64,000 nucleotides of DNA from Bryum argenteum (Eukaryota > Streptophyta > Bryopsida > Bryales > Bryaceae): positions 14,629,001-14,693,000 of the forward strand of contig CM073321.1 of NCBI GenBank assembly GCA_037043015.1, written 5' to 3'. Shown here piece after piece: positions 23,335-35,566 of the stretch. A model generated the notes under the pieces. That model was not told the DNA's origin. It ran no database searches and saw only the letters and a list, made by a program, of their open reading frames with translations. Numbering within the stretch: position 1 is the stretch's first letter; the number at the start of each line of letters is the position of its first letter. The translations under genes and the position numbers were made by a program.

Positions 23335-25215
23335 TTCTAGTATAAAGTATTTCTTATGAAAGTAGGTTTGTTTGTACTTATAGTTGATATTGACATATAT
23401 ATTACTTTGATATTTAGTATATAGAGTATTATATTTTTGTACGATTTACTATCCATATTCAATATATTTATTTTGTATAAGAAGATGATTGTTTAAGTTA
23501 ATTCCATCATTATTATTAATGGAAAGAAAATTATCCTTTGTTGGTATGTTTATCTTCACATATATTGTATCAAATATATGTATGGTTAGGACTTTTTTTA
23601 AGATAAACATACTTTCTAAGATTCAAGAGGTCTCATATCACCTCCCAATATAATGGAAATTAGTAAATTCAAAGTACATATGCCCAAGGTAAAATCCCTT
23701 TAAATGTTCTTTTTCGCTTCATCTGTTGTCTTGTTTAAAATTGGGAGATAGAAATGCTCCAAATATATAGGATATGAGATTAAGTAGCTCAGCGGGCACT
23801 TCGGTCTATTTTCTTGACCGTGTCAATCAAAAACATATGGATTTAGTATATGTTGCAATGCGTGGATATGTACGGTTGTTGGGATTGGATGTTTAATAGA
23901 TCAAAGCAATCGCCTTCTTGACACAATGTAGCTCGACTTAAGCTAAACCGAGAAGCAGGAGGAAGTTGATGGACCCTAATGTTTGGTGAGCCGAAAAGAC
24001 GTTAGTTAGAAAGGGGAAAGACATTAGCTAGAAAGGGAAGGACCGCAATTCCCTACACAACAAAAGATGGGAGTATGAACTCAGATATGCTCAACATCTT
24101 ACAGGAATTCAGAACCATGGGACCCATATCCACATTTCTAAAGCATAAAGAGTTCACTTGCAGGAAAAGAGCGAAGCACAACCTCGACTCGCCTACTCCC
24201 CTCTTTTAGATTACGAAAGAGGATTCTTTGCCACCTATGGAGGCACCTCTTTAGATGTATGCGAAGGAGCACCTGGTGACGTACAATTCCTTTTGAGGAG
24301 TAGGTGTGGCGCTTTGAACCAATGTAGTGACTCGACACCCGGAGATGGTGAGACAGCTTATGAAGGAGGTTGCTCACCTTTGAATGCAAAACTCTCAAGG
24401 AACCACCACTATTCTCAAGCAGTACCATGAAATCACTTAGCTAAAGGCTTAACTTTCCAAGTAGCTCAGGTATGCAAGGGCAAATTTCTTCGGCCGTAGG
24501 AAGTTGTTAACTTTGATGGAAGCTCAGTTGAAGGCCGAGCTCTTTGTTTGCAATGTGAGTAGGTAAACTAAGTGAAGTTATATAAAAGGCCATATTCGTT
24601 AAAATGAGACAAGTTTAAGTCTCATTTTAATCTCACTAATTTTAGATCATTAAATTGGTTCATTAAATTGAGACATATCATTAAATTGAGATATACCATT
24701 AAAATGAGACTTGCAAATTTATGAAACTTTGTTTAAATAACACTTAAAATTTGTTCATTAAATTGAGACAAGCTATTAAAACAAGACTCTAAATTATGTA
24801 GTTGCTCTATCTCTCATTGAATTTCTTCATTCCAATCAAAAGAATCTAAGGCCATCGTCTACAAACCTCACCTATAGCGTTCCTAAACATTGATATGAAA
24901 CATCTAACATTTTCTATTATTCTAAAAAGAAAAAAAATTATCAATAAAAGACATTGGAACAAATAATGAAATGTGAACATGCTATAAATAGTAACAACCA
25001 ATCCTTACACTTCTACGTACGTCGATGTGAATAATAATGAGAATATTCTCAAGCTATCAAAAAACATTTGTATATGCAAATTTTAGACTATGCCAAATTC
25101 TATAACGACAACAACTAACCTATCTTTGAGGTCATCATTTACCTCTAACCAATGAAATCCATAGTCTAATCTATCCCTTTGTCAACGAAAAAACAAACCA
25201 CTATATACTTAAATG
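23335..25215. other. Intergenic, no gene seen
   Basis: Mostly AT-rich. One isolated palindrome at 23,928-23,948. Several copies of ATTAAAATGAGAC-like motifs in both orientations at 24,600-24,790. Open frames at 24,138-24,430 have no recognisable content. Confidence 0.5.
23928..23948. repeat. Isolated palindrome unit
   Basis: GTAGCTCGACTTAAGCTAAAC, a degraded member of the same palindrome family, about 600 bases downstream of the plus-strand DUF7869-like pseudogene. Confidence 0.6.
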
Positions 25216-25220
25216 ACACA

Positions 25221-25740
25221 TCATTCTACAGCAGAAGAGTCTTGTATTGAGTCACTCGAAAAGGCTTGAACGGATGCCTTGATGATGTCAATTTGAGGCT
25301 TAGGTATTGCCACCTTTGGATCTAAAGTTCCTTCCCGAAAACGTGGCTTCCAAGCTGTCATGATACAACTTGTGCTAGACCAAGTTGGATTCATGGACCG
25401 ATCTTCGCGCCAAGAATTCCCTTTTTTTGTGTCCCATCCTTCATATGTTTCTATATTAATGTGTCGTTCAAAACCTGCGGGCTTCCAATATTGAATCTCG
25501 ATCATGTGCCTGTGTCCGGAATCCGGACTGGGATTGGTTATCGCCCTAGCCAACCACATTGGCCTCAAGTCATCATTCATTGGGCGAACTACAACAAAAT
25601 ACCCTGCAAACGTATCGCGATTTATACAAAATGAAGCGCGTGGACGATCAGGTCTACGTCCAACAAAGGGTTCATCCTCTGCATCCTCTTCTTGGAACAC
25701 GTAATTCGTTATAATGGGAATATTCAAACTCTCAAAAACC
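25221..25740 (-). pseudogene. C-terminal fragment of a DUF7869-like gene
   Basis: Minus-strand translation gives EDEPFVGRRPDRPRASFC, INRDTFAGYFVVVRP, PMWLARAITNPSP and IEIQYWKPAGF, then ends ... SIQDSSAVE. This matches the C-terminal domain of the genes at 26.2 and 23.3 kb. The upstream part is missing: the frame continues into FESLNIPII and then tandem-repeat DNA. It is a third copy of the family reduced to its last exon, lying just downstream of the copy at 26.2-30.6 kb. Confidence 0.75.
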
Positions 25741-25764
25741 AATCGACCTAAATTCCAACATATA

Positions 25765-25885
25765 TATCGAGCTAAACGCGCGTGTTCTAGAGCAAAACGC
25801 GCGTGATGTAGAGCTAAACGCGCGTGTTCTAGAGCAAAACGCGCGTGATGTAGAGCTAAACGCGCATGTGGTAGAGTTAAACTGA
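25765..25885. repeat. Tandem repeat with GAGCTAAA half-sites and ACGCGCGTG core
   Basis: About five 23-base units alternating TAGAGCTAAACGCGCGTGTTC and TAGAGCAAAACGCGCGTGATG types. It carries one arm of the palindrome family (GAGCTAAA) but is organised as direct repeats around the self-complementary CGCGCG. It creates the HARLALHHARFALEH repeat seen in the frame through it, which I regard as not coding. Confidence 0.8.
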
Positions 25886-26157
25886 ATACAAAAGATGATG
25901 AAAGTAGCAAAAGCAAAATGCATACTCACAGCAATTTGCAAAAAGAACACAATAAAACGATAAACTCAATTAAACTGGGAATCGACAATCAACTCCGAAA
26001 ATTTACAAACACTTGAATTGTTGACTTTAAGGCATAACAACTGTACCAATACTTAACTACGGTTGAGAGGTAGGACTTCTACGTGCATTTCTAAGATGAA
26101 TCTATTGGCAAAAAGTCACGACACGATAAATTGACAGCTCAAATTGCATTGAGGTCA

Positions 26158-26178
26158 TTTAGCTCGACTAGAGCTAAA
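26158..26178. repeat. Isolated palindrome 33 bases past a stop codon
   Basis: TTTAGCTCGACTAGAGCTAAA with one mismatch to the family core, lying just downstream (minus-strand sense) of the stop of the DUF7869-like gene at 26,211. Confidence 0.8.
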
Positions 26179-26210
26179 TTGGCATGCCCAAATAAATGAG
26201 GGATGTCAGG

Positions 26211-29200
26211 CTACTCCTCTCCACCGCCGAACCGCTCAATACTTTGTTTGATGATGTCGATTTGACGCTCCGATAACGAAATAATGGGACGCCGAGAGCC
26301 AAGTTTTGCACTTGATTTCCATGACGTAAAAATATCATCAGCATGAAGCCATTCCGGAATGTGAGTGTCTTCAACTTTCCATTTGAATGTCTTCTTCGTA
26401 TCCCAACCAGCATAGGTTTCCTGAACAACACTATTTTTTGATGTAGGTTGAAAATATTGCATTTGAATACAGCCTGGATAGTTGTGATCAACATCGAAAT
26501 CAGTTATAGCCCTAGCAATCCAGAAAGGATGAGCATCCCCATCAGCTGGCCGTAGAGCTACAAAATATCCAGCAAAAACATCTCGACCAACCCGAAACGA
26601 CTCCCTTGGTCTATCACACAACCGTCCGATAAAGTGCGGATCACGCCCATATTCCTCTCGCAATTCGCCAGTATTTAAGAATTCTCGTGTCGCAGGTACT
26701 CGAGTTAAAGGCCAACACCCGTTCTTCAGAAATGAAGACACTTCTATAGGCTCAACCAACGCAAGCTTCACAGCTCGCCAATATCGAATAACAAATTCAT
26801 GACGCCGACCAAATTCTCCAGATATGTCCTCCGCACTTGAAGTCTCCCACATCTTAATAAACCCTCCAATGCCTTTTACGATGTCATCACGGTTCTTCAT
26901 GGGAATGGGCGCCAAAGGTTTCATCTCACCTGTAGGTAACATTGGTTTCCCCGTACTTCGGTCCTCTTTCCACAATTTTATACCTCCATTAGTAGAAGGT
27001 AACCACTCATTGTCTGTGCATAACATCTTATACTGCATCATGGGCCATCCATTGTCATGCTTGTAAAACTTGAACTGCTGACCCTCCGAATGCCCAACTA
27101 GAATTTCATCTCTGGAACCAATGTACTCTTTTATATAACCCTTGAAGTCAGGTATTTCCTCTATCAAATGAGGAATGACCGGCAGAGACTCCGCGTCCAT
27201 AAATGACTTCATCAACTGAGGAAGTGTGAGAAAGTCATTCTCTTTGAGATTCATGCTCCAACGTCCAAAGAGGACATCAATGTCTTCGTGGGTATGTCCA
27301 ACTAACAAGAAATTGACATATACTTCACGAACACACCCATGTGTACCAGAAGAGACCAAAAGCAAAACATAAATCTATTCTTGTTGTCAGAAGCTGTGTT
27401 GTCCAGTTGCACATGCAAGACAGGAGGTAGAGGCTCCGCCACCTAAGAAACTTCACTTTCAGGTAGAAGAGAGTTTAAACACCCTTTTTTTCCAAACAAT
27501 ACAGCTTCAACTAAAGGCAGCGACCCCGAATTTGCGAATAATGACTTCGAATACGAGATCCGAACACCTTCTAGATCTCGTAAAAGCTTTAATATTGATC
27601 CAACAGTGTGATTGCAATCACTTGGATAAATATCGAGCCCATAATGAGCATACCGGACATCGCTATGCCCGTGAGCAATCATGCCAGTCACAGCAATTGG
27701 AAGCTTCATCAATGCATCGTTTGCCTTTGTTTTATTTGAAAATATAGGGCAGGCAGTCTTCGCATGATCCATTTTGTCATGTATTATACAAAGGACATCT
27801 CTCGGCCTCTGAATAGAAAGAGAACGATTTGAATAATAATACTCACGATGCGTTTCTTGATGATGCAAATGCTCCTCAAGCTTCTTGATCCACATAGTCT
27901 CTTCACATGAATCAGGTACCATAGACTTGATCATTGTCTCCATCCTGTCACAAGTTGAGCAACGAGCAAAGTTGTTCCCAGGCGCCTTCTTTGAATACTC
28001 AGAAAATTTTGACCTCCTAATCCTGCTCAGTGTGCTTTGAAAAATAGATTTCAAGCCCAACCTCTCATTGATGTCATTGATCCCGGGTATGGCATCCTTC
28101 CATCTAAAGGACGATGGCAAGGACCGAGAGACAACCTTCTCACCAGATGTCAACATCTTCGACCGGTGAGGCATATGATCAGCAGCATTGTCAATGAATG
28201 TCTTCAAAGTAGCAACAGCTTGCTTTACATGCAATCGTGGTTTCTTCTGACCAACATTCCCATGGTGCCGAGCACGTAGTCCTGCTGCAGCTTCTGCCTT
28301 CCTCCTGTAAAATGTGGAAATCGGAACTCCACTAATATGTTGCCATGCAAGCGCACAAACATCAATGCCTTCAGTGGTTACCATCATCGTGCCATTCGGT
28401 GCCTGATGAAAACGATTATGAACATCGATCTTGAAATGTGATTTAAATTTAAAACCCGACGCCTCGTACATCTGCTTTCGGAGAGCCATAATTTTCTCTC
28501 GAGGGAAAGGTTGGCAACAGTTCTTGTTGCAGCAAATCTTGCTTGCAACCAAGTTGACTGAATCTAATGTCAAGAGCTCCTCCTCCCTCTTGGTCCTTAC
28601 AAATCGTTGGTTCCGTTCTCCCAAATCATACGGTCGCACCCCCTTCTTCTTTGGATGATCGCGGGCATAAACAACGACGTTGAACTGATCAACTCGTAAA
28701 TGATCAAGTAGTGACCAACCCTCATGCATAGCATGGCTGAGCTTCCAGCTCCTAGTTCCATAAATGGTCTCAGCTGGTACGAAGTCGAAATTCAAGCACT
28801 TCACGATCTGCACAACTACTTGATCTTCACATACGGGCTCGTCATCACTCTCAAGCATTCTTTCAGCGTCCAGAGTCTGACAAATGCCTTCACCAACAAC
28901 GTCCCCACTATCGTCGAGAAGTGTCACAAATTTTGTAACCCATTTACTTCTGGGCAGTCCGGGGCAATCTTTTAAGTGGTCCGGAAGAACAAGCTCGGAA
29001 AGACCATCCAAGTCCTAAAGGACCACAAACATAGACGAATTAGTATGAATGGATAAATTCATAACAAAATTGTATTATGCAAAATAAGTAAGTTCAGTAC
29101 CTCTGAAAAAAGATGCTGAAAATCACCGTCGCCATCGTATTCACTCAATTCCATGATAACCTGAATGCCAGCAATAAACAAACAATCATGAGAAATCACT

Positions 29201-30594
29201 GGTAACTTAATCTACGTGCAGTCAATAATGTCCAAGACCATTGAGAATATATGACCATTTAGCTCGACTCGAGCTGAATGGGCTTCAAGGTAAGAATCTA
29301 CCACTTACTCACCATGCACGTGTATATTGAAGACCATTTAGCTCGAGTCGAGCTAAATGGTTTTGAAGATCTTAATACATGACCACCTTCGACAAAAGCG
29401 TGGTGAACAGTTTTCTTAATGACCATTTAGCTCGAATCGAGCTAAATGGTCATCAAGATAACTGTTCACGACTCACCGCGAAGAAGTAAAAGCTGGATGA
29501 CCTTTTAGCTCGAGTCGAGCTAAATGGTCTTGAAGATCTTAATACATGACTCTTACCCCGAAGCATGACGAAGAGGAAGACCATTTAGCTCAACTCGAGC
29601 TAAATGGTCATCAAGCTTCAACAGCTTCGAGGTAAGCGTGATGAACAGTTTTCTTAATGACCATTTAGCTCAACTCGAGCTAACTGGTCTTCGAAAAAAC
29701 TATTCAGCACTCACCACTACGCATTTAAAGCTGAATGACCATTTAGCTCGAGTCGAGCTAAATGGGTATACCACACACTTGCAGGTTAAGCCCATTTAGC
29801 TCGACTCGAGCTAAATGTGCTTACAGCTCTGATACATTGCAAGCCTATTTAGCTCGAGTCGAGCTAAATGGGCTTACTGCCCTGTAGCAGGTCAAGCCCA
29901 CTTAGCTCGAGTTGAGCTAAATGGGCTGGACTCACATAGAGTAAGAAGCCCATTTAGCTCGACTCGAGCTAAATGGGCTTACTGGCCTTGATTAAGGTCA
30001 AGCCCATTTAGCTCGACTCGAGCTAAATGGGCTTACTGGCCTTGATTAAGGTCAAGCCCATTTAGCTCGAGTCGAGCTAAATGGGCTTACTGCCCTGTAG
30101 CAGGTCAAGCCCATTTAGCTTGACTCGAGCAAAATGGGCTTGCATTTAATCAGAGCAGAGGGCCCATTTAGCTCGACTCGAGCTAAATGGGCTTGCACTG
30201 AATCAGAGCAGTACGCCCATTTAGCTCGAGTCGAGCTAAATGGTCATCCAATGAATCCTTAAGTACAGGACTTCATGAGCTTGTCCATATTTCATGCATT
30301 TGTTATATGAAACTGCCTCGATATTCATGCACAACAAATACTAAGAATCGTTCTTGGGAACTGTGCACAAGTAAAACAGTATCTTTGCCTCGATTTCCGT
30401 GCACAACTACTCCGACGATATCCACATTGCCATCAGGAATGCACCACGATGAACGCAAGATATGACCAATCAACAACAAATTCTTGTTATACATTGACAT
30501 TGAGGATATAGATCGAACTTACCCTCACGCCGTGCTTGGCGGTACAAAATACTTCAACGAAGGCCCTGGGCATCCTCAATAGCAGCACGCGCAT
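26211..30594 (-). pseudogene. DUF7869-like putative DDE transposase, best-preserved copy
   Basis: Minus-strand gene with exons 30,594-30,523 (begins MRVLLLRMPRAFVEV), 29,160-29,101 (VIMELSEYDGDGDFQHLF) and 29,014-26,211. All three join in phase 0 with clean GT/AG borders (donors GTAAGTTCG and GTACTG). Blocks in order: CNKNCCQPFPREKI; HFKIDVHNRFHQ; EGIDVCALAWQHISG; CSTCDR; VLCIIHDKMDHAKT; VGSILKLLRDLEG; HVQLDNTASDNKNRF; NFLLVGHTHEDIDVLFGRWS; C-terminal SH3-like module (VGRDVFAGYFVALRP, PFWIARAI, IQMQYFQP). Three conserved acidic blocks suggest a DDE/RNase H fold; this is inference. Only two lesions were noticed: a TAG at about 27,441 and one frameshift near 27,365. Confidence 0.75.
29258..30247. 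repeat. Palindrome array B (16 units) in intron 1 of the DUF7869-like gene
   Basis: Sixteen units with the core TTTAGCTCGA, G or C, TCGAGCTAAA, spaced about 50-80 bases. Outer arms change together: units near the coding end mostly have GACCA with TGGTC, units nearer exon 1 have GCCCA with TGGGC, giving 31-base dyads with 15-base arms. Spacers recur, for example CTTACTGGCCTTGATTAAGG twice in succession, and many contain their own small inverted repeat. The array lies wholly inside the 1.36-kb first intron. Confidence 0.95.
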
Positions 30595-30599
30595 CAACT

Positions 30600-31085
30600 C
30601 CAGAGCTACTAAGAGTCCCAAACCCTAATCAAAATTTTCAAAACTGGAAGCACTAATGGTAATAGGGAGTTTAGGCGAAACGTAGTGTACAGAGATGAGG
30701 GGCAGAGATGCGAAGGTGCGGAGGTGAGGCGAGGGGCAACAGGAGCGGAGCACGAGAGGAGCGGAAAGAGCACAGGAGCGGAGCAGGAGCGAAGGAGCGG
30801 AAAGAGCACAGGAGCGGAGCAGGAGAGGAGCGGAAAGCGCATAGTGCGCAAATGAGGAGAGAGCTAGAGCAAGCGGGAAGAGAAATGGCGCCAAAAAAGA
30901 GCACAAACTCAAAAGAGAAAGGGCGCCAAAAACGGCCAGTAACGGTATTGAGTAAAAGCGATGTGGTTGGGAACTTCGGCGGGAACGGGGAACTTCACGA
31001 GGAACGGGGAACTTCGCAAGGAATGAGGACATATTGGGAACTTTGGGAGGAACGAGGACATCTTGGGCCAGTAATAATCATTTGA
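30600..31085 (-). promoter_or_regulatory. GC-rich 5' leader/promoter region of the DUF7869-like gene
   Basis: In minus-strand sense this is a pyrimidine-rich block of CGCTCCTGTGCTCTTTC-type repeats, preceded by tandem GAAGTTCCCCGTTCC motifs (30,970-31,050). The same region precedes exon 1 of the second copy (47,100-47,520). Long open frames through it are low-complexity and differ between copies, so I treat it as untranslated leader and promoter. Confidence 0.5.
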
Positions 31086-33885
31086 AGTTAAGTCACCGAG
31101 AAATCCGGAATATTTCTAAAAATAGAAATTTCATAATTGTAATGAAAAAAGCCGGATTCGCGAGGAAAATGGATAACCCAAACTCAAATTAACAAAATAA
31201 TTTCATTTTGGGCACTAGAATGTTAACCCCTAAATGCGCCGAATGTCAAAAAACGATATTTTGGATAGAAGGCAGTACTTTGAATAGCCATATCTTCTTC
31301 ATCCGAGGTCCGTTTTGGATGAAATCACTTGGGTATTGTTCCAAATCAAGTCTAGTTTGTATTCTAAAACTTGGAATAAAGTATGAATCAATGGAATGCA
31401 CTTTAGTGAAGACACCTCTTCTATTTTATTGGAAATTAGTCAAGTTTACATCAAACCATAAAACCGTAATGAAAAACTCTAGTCCCTAGTCCATAATTAA
31501 CTTAACCTTTGATATTTCATAAATCAATAACTTTAATATCAATAGTTTTACCATTGTTGCAAATATTGTTTACCACAATTCATCCGACTACACAACGAGA
31601 AAAAAAAAAAAAACTTCTATCTAGTTGTTAAAGAGATAGTGTCATTTGTTATTTGAACCATAGTTTACAAGATTACCTTAAATAGAGTATAGGGAAAATA
31701 ATAGAAAATTATTAAATTACCTGAAATTTATACTAACTTATCAAATGTTTAGATGGAACACAAATTGTTCTCGTCATGTACCTTGGATTCATGTAGTCTT
31801 AAATGACTTAATTTTATTTCATACTAAATTTGAGCAGTAAGGTACCGACAGGTGATGTGAGGTATTGTAACATTCGCACTTACTAAAATATGTGTAATAT
31901 TAAATGACTAATATCTTGCACTTTACAACGGTTATAGTAAATATAATATTGAGTTTTTTAAAATGTGATTCTATAAGATTAGTTCCTACCTAATTAGGTC
32001 TGCTATATTAAGTATGATATTCAATAGGTTGAATGTATTATTTTACAGATGCATATTGTAAGTACAATATTCAATATATTTATGTGAGATACTATTATAT
32101 AAGTATTTAGACAGTGAATAAGTTGAGGAATTATAAGTTTAATACTTAGCTTTTTCAAGTGTATTATTACCATATATGATATTTGAAATATATAATTATT
32201 GGTTTAGAATTAAGTCTTCTTAACATTCAGTACGTAAATATATTTTACTGGTTTCATATTCTATGTGTGATATTCAAACTTAATAATATTTAGTTTTACT
32301 TCAATTCTTATGCTAAGATGATTTTTTTAGTATCAATGGTATTCTTAACTTGTTTTCAAAAGTTTAGAATGTATCCGCATCTACGCTTTCTTCCACAAAG
32401 TTGCTATCTAGCTTCTCTTTACATTGCAATCCTAAATCATGATCTTTAAAATTAATTAACCCTTAATCCTCAACCCTATACACTATAACCTAAATCTTAA
32501 TTTGTAAACTCTAAACCTTAAATTCTAGACTAAACCCTTATCCCTAAACACTTAAATTTGAATCATAACTACAGCTGACATTATAAAAGATTATAAACTT
32601 GTCTGGTAGTTACTTTGAATTCCAATCTGTATCAATGGAAAAATATCGAAAAACATAAATTTTAGAATTCTTCCGTCGAACACTATATAATTTTTGAGGA
32701 AAACTAGTCAAAGGTATTTATTAGTATTACGCAAATTTTTTAAGAATCTCAAGATTAAATTGTTTTATAGAATAAATAATTAAAACCAAATGTAAAAAAA
32801 AAATTAAACCAAGTTTAAATAAAAAATTATCACTTAATAAACTACGTTAAAATTATTATAATGTTAGGCGTATATTATGAGTTCTGGTATACGAAAGAAT
32901 GCGAGTATTTTCTCAAATTTACAACAATATTTGATTAATCAGATTTCATGTTTCAGTATTGCATTCACTACTCACAAAGAGGGGGGTTTGCAATGATGCA
33001 ATGAAACATTGAATATCCAAGTAAGAAATGTTTGTAACATTGGAAACCCTTTTTTTGCAATACTGAATTTGAATAATTACTATGAATTTTTCAAATGGTC
33101 GGTTTACTTTACACAAAGTTTTATAGTTTTTTAACCTATATCAAATAAAATTAATTATTCTATTATATTAAACTATATTAATTTTTATTCAATATTCTAA
33201 TATGTTTTATTTTACTATATTATACTATTTGAAAATATATTTCTTATAAATGTATATTAAATATTACGGAAATTGTTTATATATTCTATTTTACTTTATT
33301 AAATTGTATTAAATTAAAAATTATTATATCATATCATGTTAAATTATGTGATATTAAACCATCATATATTAAATATACCTAAATCATGTTTGGTCCATAC
33401 AATCGTGGACAAGACTCTATCAACAATAAATTACAATATTATAACATTTACAATAGATTTAGGATCTTATAAAATTTTGTTATAATAGAAGATAATAATG
33501 TAATAAAGGTAAATTATAAAATCATTACATCACCAACGGTGTATATCAAACATCGAGCATGTTTTACTAAAGAGAGTTGTGTATGAACAATCGAAAATGT
33601 TTTACCGTAATTCTGTAACTTACAATCTTGAGAATCTTAGGTTTGCCTCTGTGTATTTGTTCTAGCAACAGCGAAATCGCAAACTTTGTAACAAAAAGCG
33701 TTGTACTTTTGTGGATCTAACAGCTCCTAAGCAATGAGAAAGCAGCGCCGTCATTCTTGAACATGGTAGACTGCAAAACGTTCGAGTGTTTGCTTCAAAC
33801 TTTACGCACCAAATTGAAACTTAAGACAAGTTCCGTGTCGTCTCTCATATTTCTTTTAAGGAATGTAAACAATCGGAATAGACAC
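31085..33885. other. AT-rich centre of the first tandem cassette, left half
   Basis: No gene. Sequence blocks here, for example around 31,235 and 31,840-32,350, recur at 47,705 and 48,050-48,600, so this is shared cassette DNA. Degenerate CCCTAAA/CCTAAA motifs cluster at 32,455-32,560. Confidence 0.6.
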
Positions 33886-34140
33886 TAATAGAAAGCTGTC
33901 CTCAACGACTTGGGGGCGGCGACGTTCGTGAACCCATCCGTCATGTGGGGATTACGATTCAGCCAATCAAAACCTCGGACCAATGGGTGGCTTCGCCCAC
34001 TGGAACCTGTACAGTTTTCCATGAATTCAGGGCCGGGTGGATCCGCTTTTTCTGTGTCGCAGGTTCGAATCTGCTTGAGACCCGTGAAACAAGCTGCCCG
34101 GTTCATTGCTCCGTTCCTGCATTATTCACGATAAAAGGTC
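33885..34140. other. GC-rich island, no gene assigned
   Basis: Markedly less AT-rich than its surroundings. Contains two CCAAT-type boxes (33,962 and 33,981) and a Pol III B-box-like GGTTCGAATC at 34,063. No complete tRNA cloverleaf could be drawn. It begins at the point where the two tandem cassettes stop matching. Confidence 0.35.
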
Positions 34141-34468
34141 ATCGACATAATTTGTTACTTGTTGTGGTTTCTCGTTACTGAAGCGCTATATTCATGAACG
34201 GCTGTGGCGTGTGACGGGGATAGGAATTTCCTGATACATTTTTTGGCCAAGTTAGTTACTCGTTCGGTAACTTCGTCGTGCTGGATGGTTCTGTGGAAAT
34301 TTGAGTGGATTTTCTAAGTCATCCATTCTGCATACATATTTCGTTGTAAAGTAAATATGGCATGGTACTATTCCTGAATTGGTTAATGTTTACGTATTAG
34401 CAGGTCTCCATGCAGATTCTGTTGTTAGAATGAAAAACAACTTTAAACGATTTCAGAGAAACGACTTA

Positions 34469-35566
34469 TTACAATGTAGATAAAGTAGTTTCAATTTTTG
34501 TTGCAACAGAATCTCCTATACGTCTGAAAGCAAGTTTTTTGCTTTGAGGCATGTTTTTCCGATCATATGGTACCACATCTCCTCTTGAGTCTACTCCTCC
34601 GTGAGCTATGTACCCATGGCCCACGGACTTATAATAATCCCTTTTTGGGTCTGTTTGATTGGACCTCCCCTTGTACGGAGGAGTTTCATAATATATATCT
34701 GCTTCAGCTAATGTGCTTTGATATGCAACCAGATCATTATTCCATATTTCAGGTATATAAATGAATAAAACATGATTCAGTGATAAATCGCTTGGATTTA
34801 ATATTTTATCATTTATTATTTTATTACCATCTAATAATAATGAAGCAATAGATGTTGTTGGTATAAGATGATTGTCTTCATAAACTTCTTGCCATGCATT
34901 TTCAAATTTGATATTCTCCCAATATGGTGTTTCTTTTTTACTTTTATCTGCTGGAATGCTTGTGTAGCTAATAACAATTCTCATGTCAGTTTTCATATCA
35001 AATTTCTTGAGAATAAATAATTCAAGATATCCTTTTTGCATCAATGCACATTGAAGTATCTTGTTTGAAAGCGGCATCTTCTTTTTGTTTTCTTCACTCT
35101 TTTTTTGTAAAAAGATTTGTAATCGATCAAAAGTATCATGAAAATCTTGTAAAGAAGTTATTTCAATATCTTTAGTGATCGATGTATCTAAGATATATTT
35201 TGTGTGCTTTCGGAAATCAACGTTCAACAAATTTTCACATATGGGACAATGTGATGTCTTTTCAAGGCAAGTACCACAAATTTTGTGGCAATAATGAACA
35301 TAATATTGTTGTTTCGCAAGAATAGGCAATTCTACTCTAGATGCTGGGTCCATAAATATTTTATGGAAATACTCGCACTCTAAAGTTTTTTTGCATAAAA
35401 GAACATACAAACAATCGAACAATTTTTGAGAGTGTTGTGGAGCTTTACAACCTCTCGTTTTAGAATCATATATTAACTCTAAAACATTTTGCGATTCTAT
35501 GAAGTTAAGGGCAGTCACTTGTGCAATTCTAGGTTTTTTTGCCTCATGTACTACAACCTCATCCAT
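34469..35566 (-). CDS. RING/U-box-like protein, intact single exon, function unknown
   Basis: This 365-residue frame has a plausible ATG at 35,566 and no introns, in contrast with the intron-split genes around it. Residues about 67-110 hold the second half of a RING-type finger, YCHKICGTCLEKTSHCPIC (C-H-2-C-2-C-6-C-P-x-C), preceded by a U-box-like FMDPASRVELP instead of a clear first Cys pair. A Lys-rich helical region follows, then a C-terminal half without known motifs, ending GYIAHGGVDSRGDV and a short Ser/Thr tail. A ubiquitin-ligase role is only a guess. It lies in a 2.65-kb block missing from the second cassette, so it may be cargo or a later insertion. The AT-rich codons and lack of introns would also fit capture from a large DNA virus or a retrocopy. 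Confidence 0.65.
   Translation of the reverse strand: MDEVVVHEAKKPRIAQVTALNFIESQNVLELIYDSKTRGCKAPQHSQKLFDCLYVLLCKKTLECEYFHKIFMDPASRVELPILAKQQYYVHYCHKICGTCLEKTSHCPICENLLNVDFRKHTKYILDTSITKDIEITSLQDFHDTFDRLQIFLQKKSEENKKKMPLSNKILQCALMQKGYLELFILKKFDMKTDMRIVISYTSIPADKSKKETPYWENIKFENAWQEVYEDNHLIPTTSIASLLLDGNKIINDKILNPSDLSLNHVLFIYIPEIWNNDLVAYQSTLAEADIYYETPPYKGRSNQTDPKRDYYKSVGHGYIAHGGVDSRGDVVPYDRKNMPQSKKLAFRRIGDSVATKIETTLSTL

Noticed and set aside
30303-30500. 65-residue minus-strand frame conserved at 46,794-46,991
   Set aside because: It lies just after the exon 1 donor, inside intron 1 of the DUF7869-like gene. Identity is no higher than in the surrounding non-coding DNA, so a hidden small protein is possible but not supported.
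30625-31032. Ser/Leu/Cys-rich frame of 135 residues (minus strand)
   Set aside because: Repetitive pyrimidine leader; frame and length are not kept in the second copy at 47.1-47.5 kb.
34050-34090. tRNA gene
   Set aside because: A B-box-like GGTTCGAATC is present, but no acceptor stem, anticodon arm or A box at proper spacing could be drawn.
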